Of a stretch of DNA of 64,000 nucleotides, positions 36,801-44,900 are shown one piece after another. The translations under genes were made by a program, and so were the position numbers. Every line of letters begins with the position of its first letter. The stretch's first letter is position 1. The DNA comes from Mytilus edulis (Eukaryota > Mollusca > Bivalvia > Mytilida > Mytilidae): positions 42,529,289 to 42,593,288 of the forward strand of contig NC_092346.1 of NCBI RefSeq assembly GCF_963676685.1, in the 5' to 3' direction. The notes under the pieces were generated by a model, which saw only the letters and a program-made list of their open reading frames with translations, was not told the DNA's origin and did not search any database.

Positions 36801-38425
36801 TTAGAGTTTTGACCTCGATTTCAAGGTCCATTCAACATTGATAATGATAGTGTGAGTGGGGCATCTGTTTATTATGGACACATTCTTGTTTCAATATCAT
36901 TTTGATCATACTATGGTTAAAGCAGTGAGGTAAAGTAAAAAAAAACCAGTTAAAGTATAATTATTCTATATTGTCGAGTAAATTTCTGATCAGAGATGTG
37001 AAAGAAAGACTAAGTATATTATATAACATTTTTTTGGGTCAATTGATGACCTTTTAACATCATTCAGAGTGAAGAAGTTTTGTATTTTTCATTGCTATTA
37101 AAACATTCTTGGGTTGTTTCAAGATAGAGAAATATTAACACTTGTTTTGTTTTATTTTCAGTACTCTAAGAGATGTAATATGTTCCCGAGTTGAATAATT
37201 TAAATAATTTCAAAAAGGTTATGTGATTTAGATTGAAGATTGTGTGCTCAAGCCATTGAAAACCTATATCATTTGTTTCAGGGATACAAATAAACAAAAA
37301 AATGAACACCTCTGCTGTGATGCCCTATTTAGTGAAAATATTGAAGAACTTAGAAACAAATATTTGCAATTAAGATAATTTATCATAAATGATTCATCAC
37401 TATTGCTTTGTTATATATTTTGTGTATATTTTACTGTAACAATACTAATTATCTAGCATATTACAATAAACTGGTATGCTGTCCAAAATTGATAATCTAT
37501 TTCTCAACAGTAAAGAAGACTAAGAAAGACATAAGGTTTCCTATATATAATTCAACTTGGTAATTTTATGCTCTGTCCTTTATTTTAATATCTTTTTATA
37601 AACAGGTTGGAGTGAATGTACCTATCCCAGTGCCTTTACCTATGTTCTCCTTCACTGGTTCTAGAGGATCATTCAAGGGTGACCAAAACTTCTATGGAAA
37701 AGCTGTAAGTATTATACATATCTCATTTATAGCAATAACTATTAATGACTCTTATTGGTTTGGAATCAGTTACCATCATGAATATTGATAGTAACAAATA
37801 CAGTATTGTGTAATGATCTTTGCATAATATTTATGGGTAGGAGGATCATTTACCTTCACTTTTGAATCAAACCACAAAATGTTTTAAAATTTGAAATTTA
37901 CATTTGTTTTTGAATTTGAAAAAAAAAAGAAATCTTTAGCAAGCTTCAATAGTTATTTCCTTTCTCTGAAAAAAGCAATTTTGCCCAAATCTAGAATGTT
38001 GTGTGTATATTTCGACGATGAGTGAACAAAACAGAAATTTAAATATTTTTTTTTAATCAGATCAAACAGAACAAGAGAGTTTACAAATTTCTTCTTAGAA
38101 CAAGAATACTTTGAAATGCAGAAAATCATAAAATAGGAAAATGTTGTATGCATATAATTGAAATGTAAAATCAGAACAAAATTTTTATATTGAAAAAAAA
38201 AACTGGCTAATTTTTATCCAAATAATTTTCATGTAACTGCTTATAGCATTGTTCACTTACAATGCCTTTTGTTTGTATAATAAAGTTATAGTAAAACACA
38301 TAACATATCTTTTACAGGGAGTAAACTTTTACACACAGTTAAAAACAGTCACACAGATGTGGAGATCAGATGATGCAGATTTATCGTCCAAAGCTAGTCC
38401 ATACGCCATGCCAATCATGAAATAA
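12836..38425 (+). CDS. ALDH6A1: Methylmalonate-semialdehyde dehydrogenase (CoA-acylating), 15 coding exons
   Basis: Exons: 12836-12877, 18570-18614, 19158-19232, 20191-20352, 21072-21150, 22127-22281, 23617-23764, 30465-30529, 30907-30963, 31223-31282, 34508-34637, 35443-35624, 36414-36593, 37606-37704, 38318-38425. Together they give 528 codons plus stop with no frame break; all introns are GT-AG. Human ALDH6A1 has 535 residues and aligns throughout. The enzyme converts methylmalonate and malonate semialdehydes to propionyl-CoA and acetyl-CoA with NAD+ and CoA in the mitochondrial matrix (valine, thymine and uracil breakdown). Residues 1-29 are Arg/Ser-rich without acids, fitting a transit peptide. 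The oxyanion Asn178 sits in PFNFP and the catalytic Cys309 in GQRCM. EEIFGPV is at 408-414. The usual general-base Glu of hydrolytic ALDHs is Asn275 (SNMGAK), as expected for the CoA-dependent family. The 25.6 kb length is mostly transposons in introns 1, 7 and 10. Confidence 0.97.
13472..14749. mobile_element. 1.28 kb DNA element, 17-bp perfect TIRs, CTGT target duplication
   Basis: Ends CCAGAGCTCCAGATAAG (13472-13488) and its exact reverse complement (14733-14749), flanked on both sides by CTGT (13468-13471, 14750-14753). AAACCCAAT(T) motifs recur near both ends. No transposase; the 63-codon lysine-rich frame at 14030-14221 is unrecognised. Non-autonomous. Confidence 0.85.
15052..15915. mobile_element. 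0.86 kb element with about 47-bp TIRs
   Basis: The left end TACTGTGAAAGTACTTT..ATTCGTGGG..CAATTTTCGTGGTTT is repeated inverted at the right end with few differences. Related single ends (ACTGTGGATTCATT type) occur at 20737 and 63840. Confidence 0.8.
16246..18525 (+). mobile_element. Modular repeat element, copy 1 (TACGACCGCA family)
   Basis: Starts TACGACCGCA and ends TGCGGTCGTA plus the hairpin GCT.CGCCCTGCGGAGC and ATCTGG. Inside, in order: a GTCGTCGTC-type run; about four copies of a roughly 150-bp unit (CACAAGGTTTATGACCACAA, GGAATTAGGGGCCAAAAA); about four alternating copies of a 120-bp-type unit (GGTTCTTTGATATGC, CAAATTGGTCTACA); then short GCACAATATTGTGCAATAG units. A TATGCCCC element is inserted at 17989-18299. 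Same order in copies at 28431 and 31300. Short ORFs inside are repeat translations. The terminal hairpin and CTGG suggest a Helitron/Helentron-like non-autonomous element, which is inference. Confidence 0.85.
17989..18299 (+). mobile_element. TATGCCCC element, copy 1, nested
   Basis: Begins TATGCCCCACC with a hairpin to GAGGGGCAT, then a GTCCGTC-rich tract, and ends GGACACATTCTTGTTT. The empty site is seen in sister copies at about 30151-30165 and 33250-33262 (ACATTTTTTTGAGAGG), so insertion was into a T run. Other copies: 22668, 36621, 40068. Confidence 0.85.
18570..18614 (+). CDS. ALDH6A1: ALDH6A1 exon 2 (residues 15-29)
   Basis: [15 protein letters not shown], end of the presequence. Acceptor TATCCACAG, donor GTAAGT, phase 0 on both sides, so skipping it would keep the frame. 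Confidence 0.85.
19158..19232 (+). CDS. ALDH6A1: ALDH6A1 exon 3 (residues 30-54)
   Basis: Starts the conserved enzyme: [20 protein letters not shown] matches the family's N-terminal strand. Acceptor TACAG, donor GTAAGT. Confidence 0.96.
19233..20190 (+). other. ALDH6A1 intron 3
   Basis: 0.96 kb of AT-rich intron, no repeat or RNA recognised. Confidence 0.6.
20191..20352 (+). CDS. ALDH6A1: ALDH6A1 exon 4 (residues 55-108)
   Basis: [13 protein letters not shown]... through [18 protein letters not shown]. Acceptor CTATAG, donor GTAAGT. Its last 54 bases and its donor are repeated three more times directly downstream. Confidence 0.96.
20299..20545 (+). repeat. Tandem copies of the exon 4 end with splice donor
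   Basis: TCTGGTAAG-type donors recur at 20349, 20410, 20471 (TCTAGTAAG) and 20534, steps of 61, 61 and 63 bp. Each copy holds GTTATGTTTAA(C/T)TT, a CAGAA(T/C) segment, ATCAAAACAAATCT and GTAAGT. Only the first copy keeps the reading frame of the protein. Confidence 0.9.
21072..21150 (+). CDS. ALDH6A1: ALDH6A1 exon 5 (residues 109-134)
   Basis: [20 protein letters not shown] then [14 protein letters not shown] and DAEGDV are family signatures. Ends with one base of the Gln135 codon; donor GTAAGT. Confidence 0.97.
21216..21476 (+). mobile_element. tRNA-derived SINE, copy 1
   Basis: The head is tRNA-like: A-box-like GGTGGCCGAGTGGTCTAAG and B-box-like GTGAGTTCAAACCCTGC, about 60 bp apart. The body includes TGACTAGGATTATCAGTTTTC and GTGGTTTTCTCC; the tail is A-rich. 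The same body is inverted at 35098-35361. Not a working tRNA gene: no acceptor stem closes at a normal distance. Confidence 0.85.
21719..21990. repeat. Degenerate duplicated segment
   Basis: AGAATTTCTGAAA.TTTGGTTTCAGAG and CTCAACAACTTCCTGTTTACC each occur twice about 160-180 bp apart; part of some dispersed element in intron 5. Confidence 0.6.
22127..22281 (+). CDS. ALDH6A1: ALDH6A1 exon 6 (residues 135-186)
   Basis: [19 protein letters not shown], then [24 protein letters not shown] carries Asn178 of the oxyanion hole. Acceptor TTTCAG, donor GTAAGA. Confidence 0.98.
22668..22870 (+). mobile_element. TATGCCCC element, copy 2 (internally deleted)
   Basis: TATGCCCAATTTATGGGCATTATG start and GGGACACATTCTTGTTTT end; lacks most of the GTCCGTC tract. 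Confidence 0.8.
22895..23060. repeat. Long imperfect palindrome
   Basis: CAATTATGGCCC and AATATCCAAAATTGTCAA on the left pair with TTGACAATTTTGGATATTC and GGGGCCATAATTG on the right. The surrounding 23061-23430 (GGTTATTC..ACCGCTGG, ATAACCTTTTACCC) probably belongs to the same element. Confidence 0.75.
23617..23764 (+). CDS. ALDH6A1: ALDH6A1 exon 7 (residues 187-235)
   Basis: [20 protein letters not shown], then [19 protein letters not shown] is part of the NAD-binding region. Ends with one base of residue 236; donor GTAAGA. Confidence 0.98.
24674..27750 (+). mobile_element. AGCTCACC element (middle of the stack)
   Basis: Starts AGCTCACCTGTCCCGAAGGG (hairpin with GACAAGTGAGCTT) and ends GGTGAGCGATTCAGG plus the hairpin GGCTCTTGAGAGCC. 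Built of about 500-bp units sharing CTTCTCCTCTGAAACTACTG, AAAAATAGAACATAGGGG and AGTTATTGCCCTTTA. Interrupted by a second copy at 25229-26938. Confidence 0.85.
25229..26938 (+). mobile_element. AGCTCACC element (innermost of the stack)
   Basis: Starts AGCTCACCTGGCCCGAAGGG with a pairing CCAAGTGAGCTT, and ends GGTGAGCGACACAGG, hairpin GGGTCCTTGGACCC, TCTAG. The outer copy resumes at CGTAAATCTTAG. The empty site CCATTTTTCGTAAATCTTA is seen at about 25797 and 26299 inside this same copy, so both boundaries are exact. Two or three internal units of about 500 bp. Terminal hairpins, a CTAG end and a T-rich target recall Helitron/Helentron relatives. Confidence 0.88.
28431..30392 (+). mobile_element. 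Modular repeat element, copy 2 (TACGACCGCA family)
   Basis: Same ends and module order as 16246-18525. Lacks the TATGCCCC insertion and so shows the empty site. More GCACAATATTGTGCAATAG units than copy 1. Confidence 0.88.
30465..30529 (+). CDS. ALDH6A1: ALDH6A1 exon 8 (residues 236-257)
   Basis: [20 protein letters not shown] then A. SFVGS is the conserved Rossmann-fold motif. Acceptor TTTACAG, donor GTAAGT. Confidence 0.98.
30907..30963 (+). CDS. ALDH6A1: ALDH6A1 exon 9 (residues 258-276)
   Basis: [19 protein letters not shown]. Asn275 stands where hydrolytic ALDHs have their general-base Glu. Acceptor TTTTAG, donor GTAGGT. Confidence 0.97.
31223..31282 (+). CDS. ALDH6A1: ALDH6A1 exon 10 (residues 277-296)
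   Basis: [20 protein letters not shown], a family signature. Acceptor TTACAG, donor GTTAGT. A modular repeat element begins only 17 bp past the donor. Confidence 0.98.
31300..33580 (+). mobile_element. Modular repeat element, copy 3 (TACGACCGCA family)
   Basis: Same start and end as copies 1 and 2, with a longer GTCGTC tract. Carries a 0.29 kb insertion at 32708-32998 and a G run near 33186-33198. The 31247-31471 open frame is exon 10 reading into this repeat. Confidence 0.88.
32708..32998. repeat. Insertion with 159-bp tandem duplication
   Basis: AAATTTGCCAGACATGACTA through TGTTGCTGATGAAG is present twice, 159 bp apart. Copies 1 and 2 of the host element lack this DNA. Confidence 0.85.
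33581..34308 (+). other. Rest of ALDH6A1 intron 10
   Basis: AT-rich, with an A-rich 33940-34260 part. Nothing recognised. Confidence 0.45.
34309..34458. mobile_element. Palindromic MITE with GTGGCGGATCC ends
   Basis: Arms of about 55 bp (34309-34366 and 34401-34458) pair almost completely, containing CTGTGCTATAGATGCAGTGG. The loop is GGGCCC-containing. It ends 49 bp before exon 11. Confidence 0.88.
34508..34637 (+). CDS. ALDH6A1: ALDH6A1 exon 11 with catalytic cysteine (residues 297-339)
   Basis: [20 protein letters not shown], with Cys309 as the nucleophile. Acceptor TATTTAG, donor GTTTGT, a weak donor. Ends with one base of Gly340. Confidence 0.98.
34638..34800 (+). repeat. 23-bp minisatellite starting at the exon 11 donor
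   Basis: About seven copies of TTACCATTTTTCTCATGCTTGTA-type units (CTTGTATTACCATTTTTCTC). The donor GTTTGTATTACC reads as the start of the first unit. Confidence 0.9.
35098..35361 (-). mobile_element. tRNA-derived SINE, copy 2
   Basis: Inverted copy of 21216-21476; GGGTTCGAACTCACAAC is a good B box complement and CCACTCGGCCACCAAGGCCC the tRNA-like head. Confidence 0.88.
35443..35624 (+). CDS. ALDH6A1: ALDH6A1 exon 12 (residues 340-400)
   Basis: [20 protein letters not shown], then [15 protein letters not shown]. Acceptor AAATATAG, donor GTAAAA, the first base of Gly340 coming from exon 11. Confidence 0.97.
35625..36413 (+). other. ALDH6A1 intron 12
   Basis: AT-rich intron without a recognised repeat. 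Confidence 0.5.
36414..36593 (+). CDS. ALDH6A1: ALDH6A1 exon 13 (residues 401-460)
   Basis: [20 protein letters not shown], later [27 protein letters not shown] carries Glu409, the equivalent of the cofactor-binding Glu of ALDHs. Donor GTATGT. Confidence 0.98.
36621..36893 (+). mobile_element. TATGCCCC element, copy 3
   Basis: TATGCCCAACCTAC, hairpin to GAGGGGCATTAT, end GGACACATTCTTGTTTC. Begins 27 bp after the exon 13 donor. Confidence 0.85.
37606..37704 (+). CDS. ALDH6A1: ALDH6A1 exon 14 (residues 461-493)
   Basis: [20 protein letters not shown], then GDQNFYGKA, highly conserved. Acceptor AACAG, donor GTAAGT. Confidence 0.98.
38318..38425 (+). CDS. ALDH6A1: ALDH6A1 exon 15 and stop (residues 494-528)
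   Basis: [15 protein letters not shown] then a less conserved tail ending [10 protein letters not shown] and TAA at 38423-38425. Confidence 0.96.
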   Translation, partial: GVNFYTQLKTVTQMWRSDDADLSSKASPYAMPIMK

Positions 38426-38752
38426 ACAAACAAACATTGCATAATATTTAATTTGGGAATTTGGTAAACTGTTATAATCAGATATGCATAGATGTGGCAT
38501 TGATGAATTAGAAAATTTAAGTTGATGGTAGTATTTTCAGACTTGCTCACTTGAACAAAATTTCTTGTTTTTGAAGTGCTATTAATATATACATTTTTAT
38601 ATGTATTTTATTGAGATTTATACAAGTGATAAGCATTTGCATTTTGTATATTTATCAGATTATACAGAATTGTTATGGAATTTATATGATACTTTTAAAT
38701 CATTTATTTTATAAAATGATGAACGAAATATTTATACACATTCACATTTGTA

Positions 38753-38758
38753 AATAAA
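38753..38758 (+). terminator. Likely ALDH6A1 polyadenylation signal
   Basis: AATAAA about 330 bp after the stop, implying a 3' UTR of about 350 bp. Another AATAAA overlaps the stop and is probably not used. Confidence 0.6.
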
Positions 38759-38999
38759 CCACTTATAAAGAATGATATCATGTCTCTTTTTCATTTTCTA
38801 AGATGCTGGAGTACTGATTAATTATATAGTTTTATTACTCAAAAAAGTCATACACTATGATGAACCATATTTTATCATAAATATAAAACGCCATGAATAT
38901 GTCAAACTCTGATCTTCTCTGATGTGAAATAAGGAAAACTGTGAAATTAAATTACTTCTCAGTATACTGGAAAGGGGATATATAGCCTTCAATTGAGAA

Positions 39000-39250
39000 T
39001 GGAAATAAGGAATGTGTCAAAGAGACAACAACCCTACCAAAGAGCAGAAACAGCCAAAGGCCACCATTGGATCTACAATACAGCAAGAAATTCCTGCACC
39101 CAGAGGCAGGCTTCAGCTGGCCCTTTAAACAACAATATGTACTAGTACTAGTGAAATGGATGTCACATTAAACTCTGAAACATATAAATCAACTAAAAAA
39201 ACAAACCAGACAAGACTAAGGCTCCTGACTTGGAACGGGTGCAAAAATGC
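39000..39250 (+). repeat. Dispersed repeat (GAGAATGGAAATGGGGAATG family), copy 1
   Basis: Shares AATGTGTCAAAGAGACAACA, CAGCTGGCCC and GGCTCCTGACTTGG with 54090-54420. Part recurs at 50938-50985. Confidence 0.8.
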
Positions 39251-40067
39251 AAAAAAAAATCATATTGGAGAATTTTACTGTGTGACACATTTACAGATAT
39301 CTCACTTTTTACTTCCTGTTTGGCCTACACATGTATGTTTTTCCATTGACAATGGTTGATGCATGTATATGAAGTTTTCATCACATAATTTCAAACAACT
39401 ACAAACCTGTGCTTCTTGGTAATTTGTTCACCAAGCTTCATATTGGTAGGCTGTAATGTGTCATTATGTGTGACTCACTTATACATCTGCAGATATGAAT
39501 AAGGGGAGATGTTCAAGTACAAAATGTATATATCAGACAACAATCCAATTAAAAAAAAGACATTTAGAGAGTAACAAATTGTCTTCAACATTAAAAGGTG
39601 TCTACAATACTTCAAGCCATAAACCATCCAACATGTGAATAAATATGACTAACACTCTAAGACCTGACATCAATACCCAATTCTCCAAATAGAAAAAAAG
39701 TATTAGTATATGATATACTTCTACTGACAAGGTTCCTGACTTGGGACAGGCACATACAAATGTAGGTTCTTGGCATGGGTGCATATTTAAAAAGAAATAC
39801 AAACTGTAAATCTGTGTTTAATTCTTAAATCGTTGTAAGTGCTACTTGATAATGAAGTATACATGTAATTTTATTATTGCACCATATGGGATTATAGAGA
39901 GGATGCATATGCCTGCCAAATGACTTGATTTCAGCAGTAATGGTCCAGGGTATTTCCACTTGTCTTAAATTTCTATCAAACAAACTGAAATTTCAGTCTT
40001 ATTTTAGTTATACATGTATATTAAGTCATGTAGTTCAGATCATGTCTGAAATACAGCCCTTTTTTAT

Positions 40068-40349
40068 GCCCCATTTATGGGCATTATGTTTTCTGGTCTA
40101 TGCGTCTGTTCGTTTGTTCGTTAATTCGTTCCTTCGTCTGTCCCGCTTCAAATTATAGTTTTTGGTCAAGGTAGATTTTGATGAAGATGAAGTCCAATCA
40201 ACTTGAAACTTGGTACACAGGTTCCCTATGATATGATCTTTCTAATTTTAATGCCAAATTAAGAGTTTTTACCTCATTTTCACGGTCCACTGAACATAGA
40301 AAATGAGTTTGGATGGGGCATCCATGTACTTTGGACACATTCTTGTTTC
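40068..40349 (+). mobile_element. TATGCCCC element, copy 4
   Basis: TATGCCCCATTTATGGGCAT hairpin, GTTCGTTTGTTCG tract, end GGACACATTCTTGTTTCAT. Confidence 0.85.
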
Positions 40350-41933
40350 ATTGAGAGTTAGTTTAATTAAACTGTTCTTTGTTTTAAATGATGGGTTAAC
40401 AGGAGTTTAATAGTAAGACAATATTTTATGGAAAGGAGATAACTTACTGACTAGCTCATTTGGATGTAAAAGGAATCAAATCTTTAAGAAGACACCTAAA
40501 GACAACAAAGTTTTCATACCTCTGATTGCAATCACACGAACAAGAACAGTGAACAGCAATTTAGATATACATGGATGGATGTTGATCAGATAATTTAAAT
40601 GACCATTATAAGTTTTACAGAATACCAAAGATATACCAGTCACCAGATTTTAGCTTTAAAGGAACATAATACCCTTAAAATATTTTGCACTACATTTTGT
40701 GGTGGCCACTTTTATTGATGGAGGGAGCTGGAGTGCCTAGTAAATAATGATCCTTTTGTGATTATTGGTGAAATGAAATAAGATTTGGGCAAGAACATTG
40801 CCAATTTCATAACAAATGTTTGGCTTTCAAATTTGCATCCATTGATGCCACCCAGCATCTCTGAAAAATTAACACTCAAGTATTGCTGCAAATATGAAGT
40901 TTTCACAAAAGGCCTAAATTATGATGAATTGTTCAAATATCTCCTCTTTTTGAACAACTGGGTCAATTTGAACCAATATCTAACCTGAATTAAGTAATGT
41001 GTCAAGTTACTTACGTTGGTAGATATAATTTTAAATTACCATTACTCTTGTCTGATGTAAATTCTAATAAAGAAATGATACCAAATATAAATACAAATAC
41101 AAAAATTAAATAAACAACATATACAGAGACATATATACCAGTACATTGGTAGTTCACACATAATATTTTTAAAGTTGTATCATTATTAAAGATTTCACAA
41201 GATAAAATTTTCTTATACTTTGCCAAACCTTGAATTTATCATATGATTTTGCAAAATATAATAAAATTTTGAGTCACTGTGCTATTTTTGAAACTACAAG
41301 AAGGATTTTTCATGAAATAAATCTATTAGAAAGAATAAAGAAATGAAATATGAAAAGATATGCTTTTTAAAATGGTTTTAGAAAATAAAAAGAATAAATG
41401 GTGTCACCAAACTTGTGTTCTTAATAGTGCTAAAATAAAGAAAAAAAATATTTTCATTCCTACATTGTATATCAAAATTTTACTACAAGAGTGATCTCCA
41501 CTTATATTGTAACCGGAGAGCATGTACTCTACAAATATGTTCTAAGGGAAGCAATCCTGTCACAATATGACAAAGTTGAAAAGTAGAATCTAACAAAAAA
41601 CAAATTTTCAGTATTTGTAAAAACAAACTTAATTAATACAACAAATCACTTATTTATCTTTATTCAATTGAACTGTCTCAACATTTGCAGATTTTATCAT
41701 TATCCAATAAAGAATTTCTTGTAAGTTAGATTACATGGCTGTATTTTAATCCTGTGTGTAAGGTGTAATGACAAATTTCATTTAATAATAAGGGATTTCA
41801 TAGATTTAATTTTAGATAGGATTGTATGTGATTTATCGACCGTTGTCAGTTATTTTATTTTATTGGTTTTAGTCTAGGTTAGTTTACAAATCCGTCACCG
41901 ATTTTGACTCTAATATTACTATTTTCTGCAAAA

Positions 41934-41949
41934 ATGACAACAAATGCGG
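41934..41949 (+). CDS. LIN52: LIN52 exon 1 (residues 1-5), tiny
   Basis: ATGACAACAAATGCG plus one base, donor GTAAAT. The phase-1 end joins exon 2 to give MTTNAETEEPDLMSFEK. The family's N-terminus varies, so homology cannot prove it. Confidence 0.7.
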
Positions 41950-44900
41950 GTAAATTGAAAGTCAAAAACAATACATTTGTCATAATGAATACATGTTAAC
42001 ATTATCCATTTAAGGAAAATATTATATGAATCATTACTGCATTATAAATCTTTATATCTGTTCTACACAAAACTCTCACAGCGCCCATAAACATAAGTCT
42101 TAGACTTATAAGAGCTTGTCTTCAGGGAAAACGGTACTATTTATTCTGCCATAGGCGACAATATTAACATTTTCTAAATTTACAACTTTTTAAGATAAAA
42201 ACTTGGATAAAACAGTTATATGTTGTGTTAGTACTTTATTATTGTGTTTTAAAAATTAAAGCCAAATAGTATCATGACCAACTTCCAACGGAGCTTGTTT
42301 ATGTTATCCATGCCCACCGTCATTTTGCACCAAATTTATGAAATTTTGCAAGTCTTTTCAAATAATTCTCTAGAAAATATTTCAATAGGTTTCAAAATTT
42401 ATGTTGTAAATATACACACTGCAGTTATTCATAGATAAATAAAAAATATATTGTACCCTTACATCCAATCACAGCGCTGCTAATTTGACTTCCTTCACCT
42501 GCCTTGGGTACACAAAAGGCCAACCTAATGCTGGGAAAATTAAATACTACCGTTTTCCCTATACTGTGACATAAAGATATAAAGAATTCTTATGACATTA
42601 TGATTGCAATACTGGGCTATTGTGAAAACCTTGGCTATAATAAATACTTGTATGTTCCCAGTACTTAAAGAAACATAGATCATTTTATGTCCCCACCCCC
42701 ACATGCTGGTTTGCCTCATTTTCTACTTCTTTCAGAAAAGCCTAAATAAACAACCTGTATCCAATCATATCTTATCTTATTCAAACAGAATGATAAATAG
42801 TTCCATTTAAACAGATAAAATGGACAGTTCCATTCAATTTGTATTCATTTTATCAAAAATTTACAACAAATGCACAAATTCAAGATTTTTCATACTAATC
42901 TCCATTCCATGCTTTAGTATATGCCATATTGTGGTTAAAAATTTCAGAGCTTGTTATAAAATCTACTATTCTGTCTTGAGATGATGAAAACAAAGATATT
43001 AGACACTTTAAACATTAAATATGCAAAATACTCAGCTGTAAAGTTGCATTTGTTGCCTGTATTAATCAATGAAAAAGCTGAATTATATCCCTTGGGAGTA
43101 TTAATTTCCACCAAAAGTCCATTCAAACAGTAGGAAATGAAAAATTATTAATGTCTGATATAATAAAAGAAAGAAACTACAAAATGAAGCACTTTTGAAA
43201 TATTTGCTGCATGAATTATCAAGAATGTGAACAATTCTTTACACAGGAGAGCATAAATTCTATGTAAATTTAGCCTCAAGTGGGCCTCTTTTTTTCTTAG
43301 ATGAACAATTCTAACACTGAAAATGCTTCCAATGTGACCAAATATTGCCTAATTCCATAAACAGTACAAACTAAACCAGACAATTTCCCATTTTAATAGA
43401 TAATGTTTACAGAAATACCCAAGTGATACATTTAGGGAATTACGCAGCAAAAAAGGCAAACATTTCAGTAAAAAATATTTGTCGCGACTTGAATTCTGGT
43501 GTTTCCAATTGAAAAAATCATTGCGAAAGGTGAAATCAAATACAAAAGAACTATAATATGGTGCATTTTACACAATATAGTTAGTATTGACATCCTAGAA
43601 TAAAGTTTTATATCATTACCAATCAATTTGACCTATCGTGATGACTCAGCACTTTTCTCAACACAGTATTGTTCTCAGTGAAAAATTTCTATTCTTTGGG
43701 ATAAAAATCAAATGTACTAATCAAAAGCTTCAAAATAGTATAAAAGAATTGAAGTCTTAGTGACTTTGATTTCCCTTGCTATCTTCAGTATAGGGAAAAC
43801 GGTACTATTTATTCTGCCATAGGCGACAATATTAACATTTTCTAAATTTACAACTTTTTAAGATAAAAACTTGGATAAAACAGTTATATGTTGTGTTAGT
43901 ACTTTATTATTGTGTTTTAAAAATTAAAGCCAAATAGTATCATGACCAACTTCCAACGGAGCTTGTTTATGTTATCCATGCCCACCGTCATTTTGCACCA
44001 AATTTATGAAATTTTGCAAGTCTTTTCAAATAATTCTCTAGAAAATATTTCAATAGGTTTCAAAATTTATGTTGTAAATATACACACTGCAGTTATTCAT
44101 AGATAAATAAAAAATATATTGTACCCTTACATCCAATCACAGCGCTGCTAATTTGACTTCCTTCACCTGCCTTGGGTACACAAAAGGCCAACCTAATGCT
44201 GGGAAAATTAAATACTACCGTTTTCCCTTCAGCTGTTACCAACACAGGAGTTTGAAATCCTATCAATAAGGGGGTAAAAATATACCAAAGTCGACTATCA
44301 CAGTAGAGCTTCTCTCGAATTTACCCCTCGACTTTGGTATATTTTTACCCCCTTATTGATAGGATTTCAAACTCCTGTGTTCCCAATCAGTTTTTGCAGT
44401 TCACGCCAAACTTCTTCTTCTTCCTTTATAGAACAGTCCATGTGGGAACAACAAATTATATGCGGGGAAGTGCCAAATAACTAAAGTGAATAGTAGTCCG
44501 AGATTAATCTGACGTCCAACAACTGTTTTGTCTGACAAGCTGGGGCCGTTCACATTGGACGACAGAGTAATCTCGGACTAAGTGAAAAGGTGCTTTTTAA
44601 AATATAGTCTGATATTACACTGTCCAGACAAGCTGGGGTCCAACAGAGTAATCTCGGACAACTTAAAACAATGTTTAAACAAGGTTGAACATCTATCCAA
44701 GCTGAACAACTTGCAAACCCCTTGTAAATGATTAAAGGGCTGTGCAGCTTCTAGTTGTTGTTGCAGTCCATTCCAGATTCTGATGGTGTCTGGGAAAAAA
44801 TAGTATTGATATTATACTTGCATTGAGTTTTGGCAAAAGGAATAAGGACTCTTTATTTATGTCCTTGCCATGTTGATTTTACAGGCTGTAAATTTCTATA

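Larger units (their letters stand above)
38780..41933. other. Intergenic region ALDH6A1-LIN52
   Basis: Dispersed repeat at 39000-39250, TATGCCCC copy 4 at 40068-40349, a SINE-body fragment near 40695-40765, otherwise AT-rich DNA. The LIN52 promoter must lie near 41800-41930, but no clear element was seen. Confidence 0.5.
42125..44227 (+). mobile_element. Composite: two 435-bp repeats flanking 1.23 kb, TTCA duplication
   Basis: Order: TTCA, repeat, TATA, 1.2 kb, TATA, repeat, TTCA. The outer TTCA (42121-42124 and 44228-44231) looks like a 4-bp target duplication of the whole 2.1 kb. The inner segment begins TATACTG and ends CAGTATA. No ORF, primer site or polypurine tract was seen. Confidence 0.75.

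Noticed and set aside
42125..44227. Classic LTR retrotransposon
   Set aside because: The repeats do not start TG and end CA, and I see no primer-binding site, polypurine tract or coding part; left as one of three readings.
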